Below, one piece after another: positions 45,771 through 57,568 of a stretch of 64,000 nt of DNA. Within the stretch, counting starts at the first letter, position 1, and the number at the start of each line of letters is the position of its first letter. Location: NCBI GenBank assembly GCA_013368445.1, contig JAACJO010000057.1, forward strand, positions 1 through 64,000, written 5' to 3'. The notes beneath the pieces are model-generated. The model was not told the origin of the DNA, made no database searches, and saw nothing but the letters and a program-made list of their open reading frames with translations. The stretch comes from Leucocoprinus leucothites (taxonomy: Eukaryota > Basidiomycota > Agaricomycetes > Agaricales > Agaricaceae). Made by a program: the position numbers and the translations under genes.

Positions 45771-46007
45771 GTTCTCCTGATCAGGAAGCTGCTCTATCTT
45801 TGGTCTTCATGCTCAGGTTCTTTGAGCGTTGAAACCCCGCAGTAGCGCTCAGCACTCAGGTGGGAAGCAATCAACAATGCTCATAAATTTTGCCCCAGCA
45901 CTGTACCTTCACCCACCCTCGATCCTTGAGAGTTTCCGTTTTCTAGCAAGGCAGACTACTCTACCTAGAAAACTACTCAGCCTAGTGAACCCCCAACCTC
46001 CCTCTCC

Positions 46008-47417
46008 ATGGCTCCAGATCGATGGGTGGTCATTGATGACACTGACCCGGATCTTGACTATAATGGTACCTGGTTTCCAGCCACCACTGGACGTCAGGAC
46101 AATGTTGGAAATTTCGGTCCTCCCTACCTCGACACCTTGCGTGGCATTACAACCGATGGATCCGTCTCTTTCCAATTCAATGGTATGTTCGATATTCGTA
46201 TGACTCAACGGCCAAAAAAACCTGAATATTCATGCAGGAACGGCTATTGAGGTCCGGGGAACGAACGACGTGGTGAACTTCGACACGAACCCCGATCCTA
46301 CTTTGGAATGCTTCGTCGACGGCACTAGTTTAGGCCGTGAGACTTCTTCTGAGTTTGCTGAGAATAACCCAAGGCTCTGCGGAACGTCGGGCCTTCTGGA
46401 TGGGAATCATACCCTTCAAATTCAAGTCAAGACGCAATCTCCCTCTAGGGCCTTCTGGTTGGACCAGATACGATACATCCCTTCCCCGACATTGCCACTT
46501 GATAATACAACCATTCTTATCGAAAATGACGACCCCGCTATACAATTTGACGCACAATGGAGAAGCCTGGGCGGGACTGCAAACCTGACCAATGAACAGG
46601 GCTCAGTTGCACAGGTTACATTCGTTGGTGAGTGTCGAGATGATTTGGGGCCACGGTCACTCGCTCATTTTTCCAAACAGGAACCTCTATCTCATGGTAT
46701 GCCTTTATTCCAACGGAATTTCCGCACAATACATCACAAGGTTCCTGGTCTATGGATGGTGGAGAGGAGAATATATTTCTTCTGAAGGGCCTGCCCCCGG
46801 ACAGTACAACAATCTTCAACCAGAAATATTTCACGACTCCCGAATTTCCCGTCGGCCCCCACAATCTTACGGTCATCTTCCATGGATCCAACCAAACCGT
46901 GCCTCTCTGTCTTGACTATCTATATGTCAAGAACGGCTCATTCCCTGCCAAATCTTCGACTTCTGGTAGTCCCAATATTGGTACTTCTCTTTCTGCTCTT
47001 GGAAGAAAAGGTATAATCATAGCTTGTACCATAGTATCGGCAGTCTTCTGCTTCCTCGGGATAACCTGTCTAATCTTTAGGCGCCGAAAAGCGAAGAATA
47101 AGCGCTCTATTAACGAGGGCCTGCATCATACTGCTCCTACCCAGTTGCCCCTTTACCAGAATTCTCATGGCGCCGCTCCTGTGACATCCACTGGCTACGT
47201 GTCTCAGGCGGTTCCTCAACCCAGTCCCCCACCAGTACTCACTATCACTCCATCATCATATCCCGCCCACGCGGGGCCGGACCTACCGAGCACATCGCTC
47301 CCACAGGGGCAAAGGGGTAGACGCACCCTCCACGACACATCCAATTCATCTCACCCCCAGCGAACGACAAGTAAGCGGCTCGTCTCCCTGGGGCCAACCT
47401 CCCCCCGTCCACGCTGA
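46008..47417 (+). CDS. Array gene TM-5: tail truncated by frameshift, PPQY lost
   Basis: Exons 46008-46182, 46238-46627 and 46681-47417 give 433 residues. Module 1 has VIDDTDPDLDYNGTWF, Cys in LECFVDG and RLCGTS and the variable segment ETSSEFA. Module 2 has SWYAFIPTEFPHNTSQ and LYVKNGSF. The membrane segment is replaced by a divergent one (GIIIACTIVSAVFCFLGITCLIF) without the shared GGVIGG motif. Near 47375 the codons for AAC GGC have become AAG CGG through one extra base, so the tail shifts frame and stops at 47415-47417. In the old frame the PPQY codons themselves have also changed, so loss of the motif is secured twice. The ectodomain is still intact, so the gene may still make a surface protein. 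Confidence 0.8.
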
Positions 47418-47784
47418 CAGCTGTAGGACTCGTGAATCGATAGATCGTGAGCGTCTATCAGTGGGCCAGCCACAGGTTGAGGATGCTCCTTCCCTGTACT
47501 TATATCTAGGAATGAAAGGATTGAATGTTCTTTTTACATTTTATGGCGTGTTAATACTTGAATGGACCCTATAGTAATGTGACTATATGGTTCTGAGCCT
47601 TGATGCATTGTGCTCTTAGAATAAATGTTGAATGTAAGTCTATAGGATGCTTTGGAGGCTATAGTTTTTCTCGCCTTGATTAAAATTCAAATACATGGTG
47701 TTCCGCGTTGTACCCATTCTTCACGCCGATTTGGCTGAGCACGCAGCTCGGCGGACTAATAAACACGGTCCGGATAACAGGGTC

Positions 47785-47905
47785 CTGTTGCTCTAGATCA
47801 TCAGAGGGTGCATAATAATCAACGACCTCATGGCGAGGATCGAGGATACTGCAGATAAGTGTCATGACTACAAACAAAGTAAAACGGTACTAAATCTCCA
47901 GCGTT
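47785..47905. repeat. Conserved downstream block, copy 6
   Basis: Copy of the 24393 block, 3' of TM-5. It contains a 9-bp internal repeat (GAGGATCGAGGATAC). Confidence 0.6.
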
Positions 47906-48284
47906 ACAAGTACTAAGAATCTCTCTGGTACCGCTCTACAAGGGTGGTTGAGCGATGCGGATCCTGGGACTATTGATAAGACTCTCAGAGATGTTGTCGA
48001 TATTTTACAAGGCCTTTGTCCGAACGGTTGCTAGAGGCATATGTCGGGTAATCAACGTGGATGAACCAGAATCATATCTCGCCGAGACATCAATGCACCA
48101 CACTTCTTATGAACCCATCAGCTTCGGCAAAAGCCTTTCAATTGAAAACCCGTTTAACGCGCATCGACTAGCACGAAGCTTATGCAGTCCCCGAATCCAT
48201 GCTCGCTGTCAACATTCGACTTGACCTAAACATTAACCTCGATCTTGCCTGCCTACGTCCTCGGCAGCGTAAGCACACTGTATC

Positions 48285-49572
48285 ATGGACTCCGTTGGTG
48301 CAAATTCCCAAGCCCGCCAACCTGCATATCCTCGTTCTTCGCTTGCTTAGTAGTTTATCGCTGCCAACCACAGCCACTGCTTTCCGCTTGGCTTGCATGT
48401 AGATTCATGACCGGGTGACAATTGTCGTTTCTGCGATAGTGATAGTCGGGATTTCGACTGTATATGCTCCCCAGGTGCGTTGTGATGACCTTTTTCTTGT
48501 TGTGAGCACCATGGGCTGATACGATGGGCGGCAGCATTGTAGGGTCATTAAGGAGCAGTCAAGTGAGGGATTTAGCCCTCTGTTCTTGCTCTTGGGAAGT
48601 ACCAGCGCTGCTGCGGGGTTTGGAATATGTGCGTTACCATACATTCTCTGTCGTGCCGGAGCCAGATGAAGCTGAGAGGTTTTGATAGGATTGCGATGCA
48701 GTGGGGTGTAGCGAGGTGTTGTGGTTCCGTAAGCTGGGGCTCTTGTGTCGAGATGACGGCGGGAATATTCAGGTGTTCTGGAAGTGGTTCTGTTTTACGC
48801 TCATGTGAGTACCTTCCCGGAAATCGCGACGGAAGGGAAGCTAATTTTAGGCAGATTTGTACTGTGTATCCGATATTATCCTGAATGATTAAAGTATCTC
48901 GAAGTTTGTGGATATGAGTCGACGCAGCCCCTCAAGACGTCCGAATGGCAACTCGCACACTTCTGTGCCTGGGTCACTTTTGGTCATTTGTACGCCCTCT
49001 CTTCTCCTGGTCTTTTCACGATGCTTAACGGCTTCGTATCAGCGTGTTCAGCGGGTTAACGATACTATACCTAACGAATACCGTAGTTCTTACACCTGGC
49101 CCTACCACGCCTTTTCAAGACCACGTACAACTTTGGGCTACTTTCCTTGGCATCTCGTCAGCTATGCTTGCAGCGATCCTGTACGCGCTGCAGCTGATAC
49201 ATACGTATCGACTTGAACTCGTGGGCGCGCTGAGTATTCCGATGATGTGAATCAACGCACCTGGGTCTGTATTCATGATTACCAGTATCGCATTGCGGTA
49301 AGTAAACATCGGATATTTAGGGCGCAGGTTTCGGTACTCAACGGGCGTTGCACAGGCCTGGAACGAACTGGACGAGCTGGTTCACGTTTCTGGTAGCGGG
49401 TATCTTGCAGGCAACATTGTTGCTCATATGCATAGCTTGGAAGTTGCGACAACGTGGAGTCGGGATAGATAATTTTGGCGACCCGCTGGTCATTATGCCA
49501 GCTGGAATAGAGGCCGTCAATGGCGAACGCAGTCCCTTAATCAGCAAACAGATTACCTGTCTTGCTCTTTGA
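48285..49572 (+). pseudogene. PQ-loop gene copy 3, decayed
   Basis: Collinear with 35746-37001. The frame is broken by loss of one T in exon 3 (GGGTTTTGG has become GGGTTTGG near 48620), a stop in exon 5 (CCTGAACGATTA has become CCTGAATGATTA near 48890), a stop replacing Cys in the second PQ-loop exon (ATGATGTGT to ATGATGTGA near 49250), and loss of the final TAG. The last exon still reads FLVAGILQATLLLICIAW. Inactivation is certain; it is not caused by an insertion, unlike copy 2. Confidence 0.9.
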
Positions 49573-49896
49573 CATCTCACAACGCCGTAGTCGCGGATTT
49601 ATAGCGATACCCGACTTTGATGATAAACTACGAGCATTCCTTGCGGAGGATGTACAGATGGACGAAGAGCAGAACGAAAAACTGCATCAAATTCTGTCCA
49701 TGAAATAATGAAAGTCCTTGACATGAAAAGCTACACCCGTAGAGTATCTACATAGGCATGTGCAATATTATCCTAAGTTCTATACAGGTAGTTTGGAGGA
49801 ACTCTTTGGAGGTAGTGCTAAGATTTTGGAAGGCGACCCACTATGTAGCGTTTACTAGTCGCTTTCCTACGATATCTCTCGATGTGACCTCCTTGG

Positions 49897-51163
49897 TCAA
49901 CTCCATCCCAGGTTTGGTCTGAACGCCATACCTCGGTGTGTCGGGGTAAGCACGATGGCGTTCTCCTCTGTAGTAGAGTGGGAAGCTGATCGGTGTGTAA
50001 TTAAGAGCCTCCCCTCCCGGCGTCTACGCCTGAAGAAAAAGAGGGCTGTTCCAACGCAGAGAAATAATACTAATACTCCGAAGACAACACCCAAGATAGC
50101 ACCAATAGGAATTACTCTCCCCAACGGCTCCGCATTGTCAGAACTTGTGGGCTGGGCTGGACTCCAGGTACTAGGAGTTGGGGCTGCAGAAGGAGTGGTA
50201 GCGAATGTACCGTTCTTGACATATAAATAGTCAAGACTCAGAGGTGTAGTTTCCTCGGATCCTTGGAAGGTAACTAGGAGAGTATGAGAATCGACGGGGA
50301 GCTCACGCGTCGTGAAATGGTGCTGCTATAAGTTGTGGGGACCATAGCCGGACTAGGATCTGGGGGTAGACCCTCTAAAAGAAACATATTGTCCTCTCCA
50401 CCATCAATAGACCAAGAGCCCCGTGTTTCATTGCAGGGAAAATCTATTGAGAAAAAGCCATACCACGAAATAGAAGTTCCTTTCAAGGAAAATTATAAGT
50501 GAGCGATTTTGCAGCACAAAAGTTCCAAATCTCACCCACAAATGCAACCCGAGCAACGGAGCCTTGTTTGATGGTCACGTTCAGCCGATCTTCCACACCT
50601 GTCCATTGGGAGTCAAATTGGACACCTGGATCCGTATTTTCAATAAGAACTGTTTTATTGTCAAGTCTCAATGCTTGAGACGGGATATATCGGATTTGGT
50701 CCAGCCAGAATGTTTGATTAGGGAATTGAACCTTGACTTGGATTTGAAGGGTGTGATTCCTGTCTGTAAGACCATGCTGCCCGCAGAATTTCCAATTGGA
50801 TTCTGGCCACTCGAAAAAAGTTTTCCTGCCTATGCTAATGCCGTCGACAAAGCGTTCCCAACTCGGGTCGGGCTTTTGGCTGATATTCACTACGTTATTT
50901 GTGCCGTAGACCTCAATAGCCGTGCCTTTAAAAACCTTTTAGGATTTCATTCTTGTCAAATCAGACCTAAGGTAATAGGATACATCATAGAAACCGAAGG
51001 AAGCAGATCCATTCGCCATAATACCGCGTAAAGTATCCAGATACGGAGGGCCAAAGTTTCCGACCCCATTCTGGCTTCCACTGCTATCTGAGAGCCAAGG
51101 CCCGCTGTAGTGGATGTTGTCATTGTCGGTATCGTCAATAATCACCCATCGATCTGGGGCCGT
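49897..51163 (-). pseudogene. Inverted TM-family pseudogene
   Basis: All three TM exons are recognisable on the minus strand. The start codon is ACG (51161-51163) in an otherwise conserved APDRWVIIDDTD context. The first donor has shifted (GGTATG to GATGTA). Exon 2 (MNISQKPDPSWERFVDG, KFCGQHGL, WLDQIRYIPS) is nearly intact, but the first Cys of the conserved pair is Arg. Exon 3 has a frameshift near 50320, after which FTTRELPVDSHTLLV resumes in another frame. The helix (AILGVVFGVLVLFLCVGTALFFF) and tail (RREGRLLITHRS) differ from the PPQY class. Exon 2 is closest to TM-7 and TM-8 (FEWPESNWKFCGQ). No expression as a full protein is expected. Confidence 0.85.
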
Positions 51164-51896
51164 GAAGAATAAAGTCGGGGGCTTTCAATACTAATAGGTA
51201 AGTCAGGAGTTTCCCTAAAGGACAGGGGGTGGATCTAAGCGAGGAAGGGTTGAGACTGAGTCGGTGGGTTGGAAGTCAAGGGTAGATATGGAGGCTGTTG
51301 GCTACTTTCCTACCATCATGCTTTAGAGATGGTTCAGTCTAGTAACGCACAGATGACCTTGATCATGATTCCGTTGAAGTGCTGGGTCACAATTTTGATT
51401 TATTTATGATGGTCTCACGAGTCGTGATTTCTCTAAATTTGGTTCCGGTGCTCAGGATAGGATTACTCGCTCCTTACCTATTACCACAAAGAAGACTTTA
51501 CGCTGGACGTCAGGTAAATGAGATTTCGACTCATCTTTTTAACTTCATAATCATCTCAATCCCATAGTAGGACTCGTGAGAGAAGAACTTGATATTTTGG
51601 CAAAGTCCTTTGAATGGAGTCGAGACGGCCAACCCCCCTGAAAGCTCAGCGCTCAACTCACATGTGGGTTTTCTCCATCATTGAGAAGCCACCGCCCTTT
51701 ACCTATCCCGATTTCCTCTGATAAAACACAAGTATGATCGCATAAAACTTCTGGTATTGATCAGGAATGAATATCGGTTTATCATAGGACTGGTTTGACA
51801 GACTTAGTAACTAGATCCTGACAAGTCAGAGTACAGCAACTGTTCCAAGGGATACCATTTATACTGAGCTGTGCGAAAGACCTTTGTGGGCTCCAG
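51164..51896. other. Spacer between inverted TM relic and amidase
   Basis: Nothing coding is recognised. It lies upstream of the relic and downstream of the amidase, both on the minus strand. Confidence 0.4.
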
Positions 51897-54136
51897 TCAC
51901 GACTCGAGTCTTTTCGAAACGACATCTTTAAGTTGAGTCTTGGGAATGGCAGCGGCGTACGCTTTCCTCTCCAGCCTTGTCTGGGTGGCCTGCTCGTAGG
52001 CATACCCGAAGCCAATGAGGTCGAATTCGGAAAAGGCAGTTCCAAGGAATGATATCCCGAATGGAACTCCAGGCGCAGGGTACACTAGAGATGTTCCTGG
52101 ATGGCCAATCGTTACATTCTTGGGGTAGAACCCGAGAGGTACTGGGAAAGTGAACACGTCTATGATCTAGGCTTATCTTTTTGGATAGACGTGAGCGTAC
52201 CGGTGACGATTGGGTATCCGGCAATAGCTGGGGTTCAAATTAAAGCGATAAGTCAACTCGTGAGATATATCGCACTTGCCAGCTGGAGTAGCGGCCAAGC
52301 CTCTTGCAGGAAGGACTAATGCATCGAGCTTGTGATGTTGGAGTGCAGCATCTATTCCCCGCGTGGATCCGAGATCGCGATCAGCAGCGAGGGCCGCGAA
52401 ATAGGCAGCATCAAAGCCTTGAGTGGCATCGGACTCGATCAACCTAAGAAAAAACGGCATTAGTACCCGAAGCGATGGTTGGTGAGAACGGTAAACTGAG
52501 CTGTGACTGGTCCTCGAATAGAGGCGGCTTCTCTATGTCTGGATGATCGTCATTGAACTTGATCACGTCGGCGAGACGGTGAACGCCAGACGGATTTTTG
52601 AGCAAAGATTTAAACCAGTCATTCAGTTGAACCTGGAGAGCGTATGGTCATAAGTCTAGACGAAGGAGCTCTCGAGATTCACCTTGAACTCAGTGCTGAG
52701 AACAATTGTCTCATTGTGGGAAGAGACAATTTCTAGTCCTGAGGGCATATCAGAAGGATCAACAACTGTGGCACCCAAACTTCGGATGACTCTAAGAGCC
52801 TTCTCAAATTCCACGTTGATCGATGGATCATTTCCAGTAATGCTGTCGTTCAGGAAGACTTTGCGAGGAACGCCGATTCGTTTGCCCCTCAGCGCGTTCT
52901 TGTTCAATGCTTTCGTATAATCGGGAACACGATCGGGTTGAGCGAGGGTGAAATTATCATTTGGGTCTTTCCCAGCAATCGCGGAAAGGATGATAGCAGC
53001 GTCTGTCATAGACCTCGTCATCGGACCCACAGTATCTTGATGTGCCGATAGAGGAATAACTATAAGAGATATATGGGTTAGTCAATTGACACGGGATAAC
53101 AATAATTAGCAAACTGACCTCCAGCACGAGACGTTAAGCCAACAGTTGGCTTTATCCCAACAATATTATTGTTGCTTGAAGGACATGTGATGCTCCCATC
53201 TGTCTCTGTGCCTAATGTTACTGCTGCGAGCCCAATAGACGCTGCGACACCGGAACCAGAGGATGAGCCACAGGGATTGGCGTTCTTGAAGTATGCATTG
53301 GTACACTGGCCTCCGCGACCCGACCAGCCAGAGCGCAACTTTCCGCGGAACTGCGCCCACTCAGACATATTAGCCTTCCCTTTCAAATAGACATTCAGCA
53401 TTGCGATACAATTGATTACTCGGTTAAAACAAACCCAGTATTATGGCGCCGGCTGCTCGAAGCCTCTTCACAACACCGGCATCATCAAGAACAAGAGAAC
53501 CCAGTAGGCTAAACGAGCCAGCTGTTGTATTCATTCCTGGTACCGAGCTCAGCGAAATATGACTTCTTCGAGTTCTCCTCACCCTCTGAAGGTACAGTAG
53601 CAATGTTATCCTGCACAGTTTTCAATCAATCAACTTGGCGTTGGGTTATCCGAGCAACGCACTTTGAGTAGCACAGGAATCCCGTGCAAAGGTCCCCGTT
53701 TCCTTTTAACCTTCCGTTCATGGTCAAGAGCGGCGGCCTGCGAGAGTGCAGTGGGGTTGAGTTCAAGGACGGCACGCAAGATCGGTCCTTTAAGGTTGAC
53801 TTCGTCTATCCTCGCGAAGTAAGCCTGTCCAATACATTCTGTGAGCTGACTGACTATCGTTGACAGTCAACACAGCATGCTCACCCTAACAAGATCTACA
53901 CTTGTGAAACGTCCAGTATCCAGTCCCTTCTGCAGGTCTTTAACAGAGGCTTCGTACAGGTCGGGGAATCGTGCATTGACATTAGGGCGAGTATCCAAGC
54001 GACGTGCCCAGCTAGAAACGAGATACAGCAGCAATAGGATAGCAATGAGATAGCGAAGGCGTAATGACGCTTTTGGTTGCTCAGGACTGGCGAAAAGGAT
54101 CGGTTGCTCAGCTTGAAGGCTTGTCGGTTTGTGCAT
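51897..54136 (-). CDS. Amidase-signature family amidohydrolase, membrane-anchored
   Basis: Ten exons are consistent in phase: 53885-54136, 53663-53824, 53583-53610, 53435-53536, 53119-53379, 52683-53059, 52508-52632, 52280-52443, 52201-52227 and 51897-52141, giving 580 residues. Two are very small (28 and 27 nt). Residues about 30-48 (LRYLIAILLLLYLVSSWA) form a signal anchor. The catalytic features of the amidase signature family are present: Lys in VLLKDNIAT, the cis-Ser in PCGSSSGSGVAAS and the nucleophile Ser in GTETDGSITCPSS. This ETDGS subgroup is common in fungi and hydrolyses amides; the substrate cannot be deduced. One intron (donor at 52279) uses GC-AG ends with a strong GCAAGT donor. 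The donor at 52507 (GTCACA) is the weakest call. Confidence 0.88.
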
Positions 54137-56041
54137 GGCTTCAGGGGTACTCTGAGGCAACAAATGAGCATTTCAGAGACTAGATCTAGAGAAGATGGAG
54201 ACATTCTCACAATGGCTCCTGTTGGATACCAATACAAGTAATCAGCAAGGGACATCATGATATGTAAGAGATAAGGCTGACTCTGGTGGAAAAGCGCCGG
54301 CGGACCTTGCAGGGAGCCTGAGCGATAAGGTCTTTATTTAGTTTGCGACCTCGCCTTATCAGCAATTGGACGGCGTTCGCCGTTAAATGAAAGATCGAAG
54401 TATTTCTCTGTGGGCGGGGGTTTGATCATTGCCTAATGGGGCGCTGTTCATGTCTTTGAGAGTCGAAAAGCTCGAGGAACGCTGGAGGAGCACAGTCAAG
54501 CGTGAGTATCCAACAGTCTAATAGGGTTTCATTGATTACATTACTGAAAGGTGCGGCTAGCCGGACAGTGTGGTTAGACCCCGCCTTCTTTTGCTCCGAA
54601 GTCTGACGTTCATCATCATAGTAAGTGCAGCACCTGGCTCGTTCCTCGCCAGGTGCGATTTCTCGCGCCCCGACGTGACTGTCACGGGGAATAAAATACC
54701 ACGTAGATCATTCACATAGACCCTACCTATATACCCTCGCTCCCCTCCAAGTCGTTGCGCTTGGGCAGACCTCCTAATCCTATCACTTTTTATTTTTCCC
54801 ACCCACCACTCCCTGATTATATATATGTTTTTTGTGAACAAAGTTCTAGATACTGGAGCCCAAGTCTTCGGAAACACGTAGTGGACCAGAAGCCGGACTG
54901 GTGGCGACCCGTCCGCGTTCTCCTTCTGCCTTCACACCCCGGTGTTTGGAGACACAGTCTCCAAATCCACCACTCCCAAAGGATTCTTGCGTGTTTCTGA
55001 TATTCTCCATAACTGAACTATCCTACCGTCACCTTGCTAGCGCGAGATCATCAATAACCACCAGTTACCAGTATGGGTGGGGAGTGCATCGGTCTCGTAG
55101 CAGTTTACAGTCCGTCTGGTACAGAGTGCTTCATGCATTCAGGTGCGCTGATGGATAACTGTGCGGACAAGCGAGGGAGGAATCAAAGCTCGGCCGAACT
55201 TGGTAGCTCCTGTCCGGGGAACCCGGCCAGCTACGCATAGGGTCTTGGTGACCACTCTCGGCAGTTGGGCGCTTGAGGGCTTGATGTATTGACGTCCCCC
55301 CGCTCTCTCCCTTCTAGCTCATGCAACTCAGATCCGACAGCAGGAGCCGTGGTGTCCACACCTCTAATGACGTAAAACTCTGATATGTTACTTGACCTGC
55401 ACTCTCTCAATCTTGAAGCTTGAAGCCAGGAGTAACTTACCAGTGACACGTCTTGAGAATCTCAAAGGGGACGATTAGCTCCACGATTACTTGGACATTA
55501 CCGGCTCAACTATTCCGGGTGGGTGTCAGGGGGACACTGTAGATCGGGTTTCAAGGGCCACAGCTTCGTAGAGAAAGAATCCCGTGCCTCATTTTCGCAC
55601 GCGAGTGGTGCCCTCGGCTGAGGCTCGTACAGGGAGTCAGATATACACGTAACCCAGTGGTCCCTCGCGGACGAGGTTCATGGATCAGTTACGAGCCCAA
55701 GGAAGGGTGGCTCAGCGTGTTTAGAGATACAGAGCTATATATATGGCAACAGGACACTACTAGCAGCTGGTGTCATTATCAACAAGAATTCGGGTATAAA
55801 TAGGTGTTATGTTTTTATAACCCCGCGTTGCCTTGATCAAGAAAGCTGTGTTCGGTTTCCACGCTTAGGCCCCTCGAGCTTCGCATCAGTGCATCAGGCC
55901 ATCAGCGCTGAGCCAAGAAGCAATCGACAATGTTCGCCCAGGCTTCTTTCTTCACCCATTCTCAATCCTTGAAATCTCTTGAATTTAGACTTGCTAGTAA
56001 GGCAAGCTCCTTAGCCTAGCGAACCCTTGACCCCCTTCTTC
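54137..56041. other. Large spacer, possible retroelement remnant
   Basis: No gene is recognised. The segment from about 54569 (TGTGGTTAGACCCC) through a TATATACC box near 54730 and a T-rich tract looks like a retrotransposon LTR, but I could not find a matching CA end with a target duplication. The last 300 bases, with TGTCATTATCAACAAGAATTC near 55770, contain a worn version of the conserved TM upstream block. Confidence 0.35.
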
Positions 56042-57568
56042 ATGGCTCCAGATCGATGGGTGGTCATTGACGACGCTGACCCAGGTCTTGACTATAGTGG
56101 GACTTGGTTCTCGGACACCACTGGAAGTCAGGACAATGTTGGAAACTTTGGTCCTCCCTACCTTGATACCTTACATGGGATTAGAGCCGATGGATCCGTC
56201 TCCCTCCAATTCAATGGTATGTTCGATTCTTCATCTGACTCAACGACAAAAAGACCTGAATATCCATGCAGGAACGGCTGTTCAGGTCTGGGGGACGAAC
56301 GACGTGGTGAACTTCGACACAAACCCCGATCCTACTTTGCAATGCTTCATCGACGGAACCAGTATAGGCCGAGACACCCCTTTTCAGTTTGGTGAAAATA
56401 ACTGGAAGCTCTGCGGAACGTCGGGCCTTCCAGATGGGAGTCATACCCTTCAAATTCAAGTCAAGGTGCAATCTTCTTCTCAGACCTTCTGGCTGGACCA
56501 GATACGATACATTCCTTCCCCGACATTGCCACTTGATAATAAAACCATTCTTATCGAAAATGACGACCCCGCTATACAATTTGACGCGCAATGGAGAAGC
56601 CTGGGCGGGACTGCAAATCTGACCAATGAACAGGGCTCAGTTGCACAGGTTACATTCGTTGGTGAGTGCCGGGATGATTTGTGGCCATGGTCACTCGCTC
56701 ATTGTTCGAAACAGGAACCTCCATCTCATGGTATGCCTTTATTCCAACGGAATTTGCGCACAATGCATCACAAGGTTCCTGGTCTATGGATGGTGGAGAG
56801 GAGAATATGTTTCTTCTGAAGGGCCTACCTACAGACTCGAAAACCACCATCTATAATCAAAAATATTTCACTACTCCCGATTTCCCTGCCGGTCCTCACA
56901 GCCTTGCTGTTACCTTCCACGGATCTGGCCAAACAACCCCTCTTTGTCTTGATTATCTATATGTCAAGAACGGCTCCTTCCCTGCCACCCATTCTTCGAC
57001 TCCCGACGCGGCCAATACCGGTACATCCAATTCTGATAATGGAGGAGCCTCAGGAGGAACACCTGTTGGTGCCATCGTCGGTGGTGTCATTGGAGGATTG
57101 GCATTCTTGCTCTGCCTCGCGGCAGCCCTTCTATTCTTTAAGCGCAGGCGACAGAAGAATGAGCGCTATATTGACGTGGACCCGCAGTATACTGCTCCGA
57201 CCCAGTTCTCCCTTTACCAAAATCCTCATGGCGCTGTCCCTGATACATCCACTAGCTACATGTCTCAAACAATTCCTCCACTCAGTCCTCCACCAGTATC
57301 TATGACAACTCCGTCGTCATATCCCGCCCATATGGGATCGAACCTACCGAGAAAGCTGCTCCAGGAGGCACAAAGGGGCGGATATACCCTTTATCACACA
57401 TCCAACCCATCTCATTCCCAGACGGTGACGAGTAGCGATTCGTCTCCTTGGGTACAATCTTCCGCCCACACTGACAGCAGTAGGACTCACGAACCAATAG
57501 GTAGTGAGCGTCTATCAGTGGGTCAGCCACGGGTTGAGGATGTTCCTCCCCAGTATACCCAAGAATGA
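56042..57568 (+). CDS. Array gene TM-6: two-module single-pass membrane protein with PPQY tail
   Basis: Exons 56042-56216, 56272-56661 and 56715-57568 encode 472 residues, close to a consensus of the class. Module 1: VIDDADPGLDYSGTWF, VWGTNDVVNFDTNPDP, Cys in LQCFIDG and KLCGTS, variable segment DTPFQFG, WLDQIRYIPSPTLPLDNK. Module 2: SWYAFIPTEFAHNASQ, YFTTPDFPAGPHSL, LYVKNGSF. The stalk is Ser/Thr/Asn/Gly-rich. The helix is VGAIVGGVIGGLAFLLCL with inner basic KRRRQKNER. The tail has PTQFSLYQNPHGAVPDTST, YTLYHTSNPS and the terminal VPPQYTQE. Exon 2 is nearly identical to that of TM-5 over the WLDQIRY to QVTFVG part, which suggests recent shared ancestry or conversion. Confidence 0.87.

Noticed and set aside
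54557..54877. 106-codon minus-strand basic protein
   Set aside because: Falls inside the LTR-like segment, is Arg-rich from low-complexity DNA and has no domain.
56211..56591. Long minus-strand frames inside every TM exon 2
   Set aside because: They recur in all paralogues only because the coding strand is conserved (WLDQIRYIPSP gives an open complement). No start or splice context is kept.
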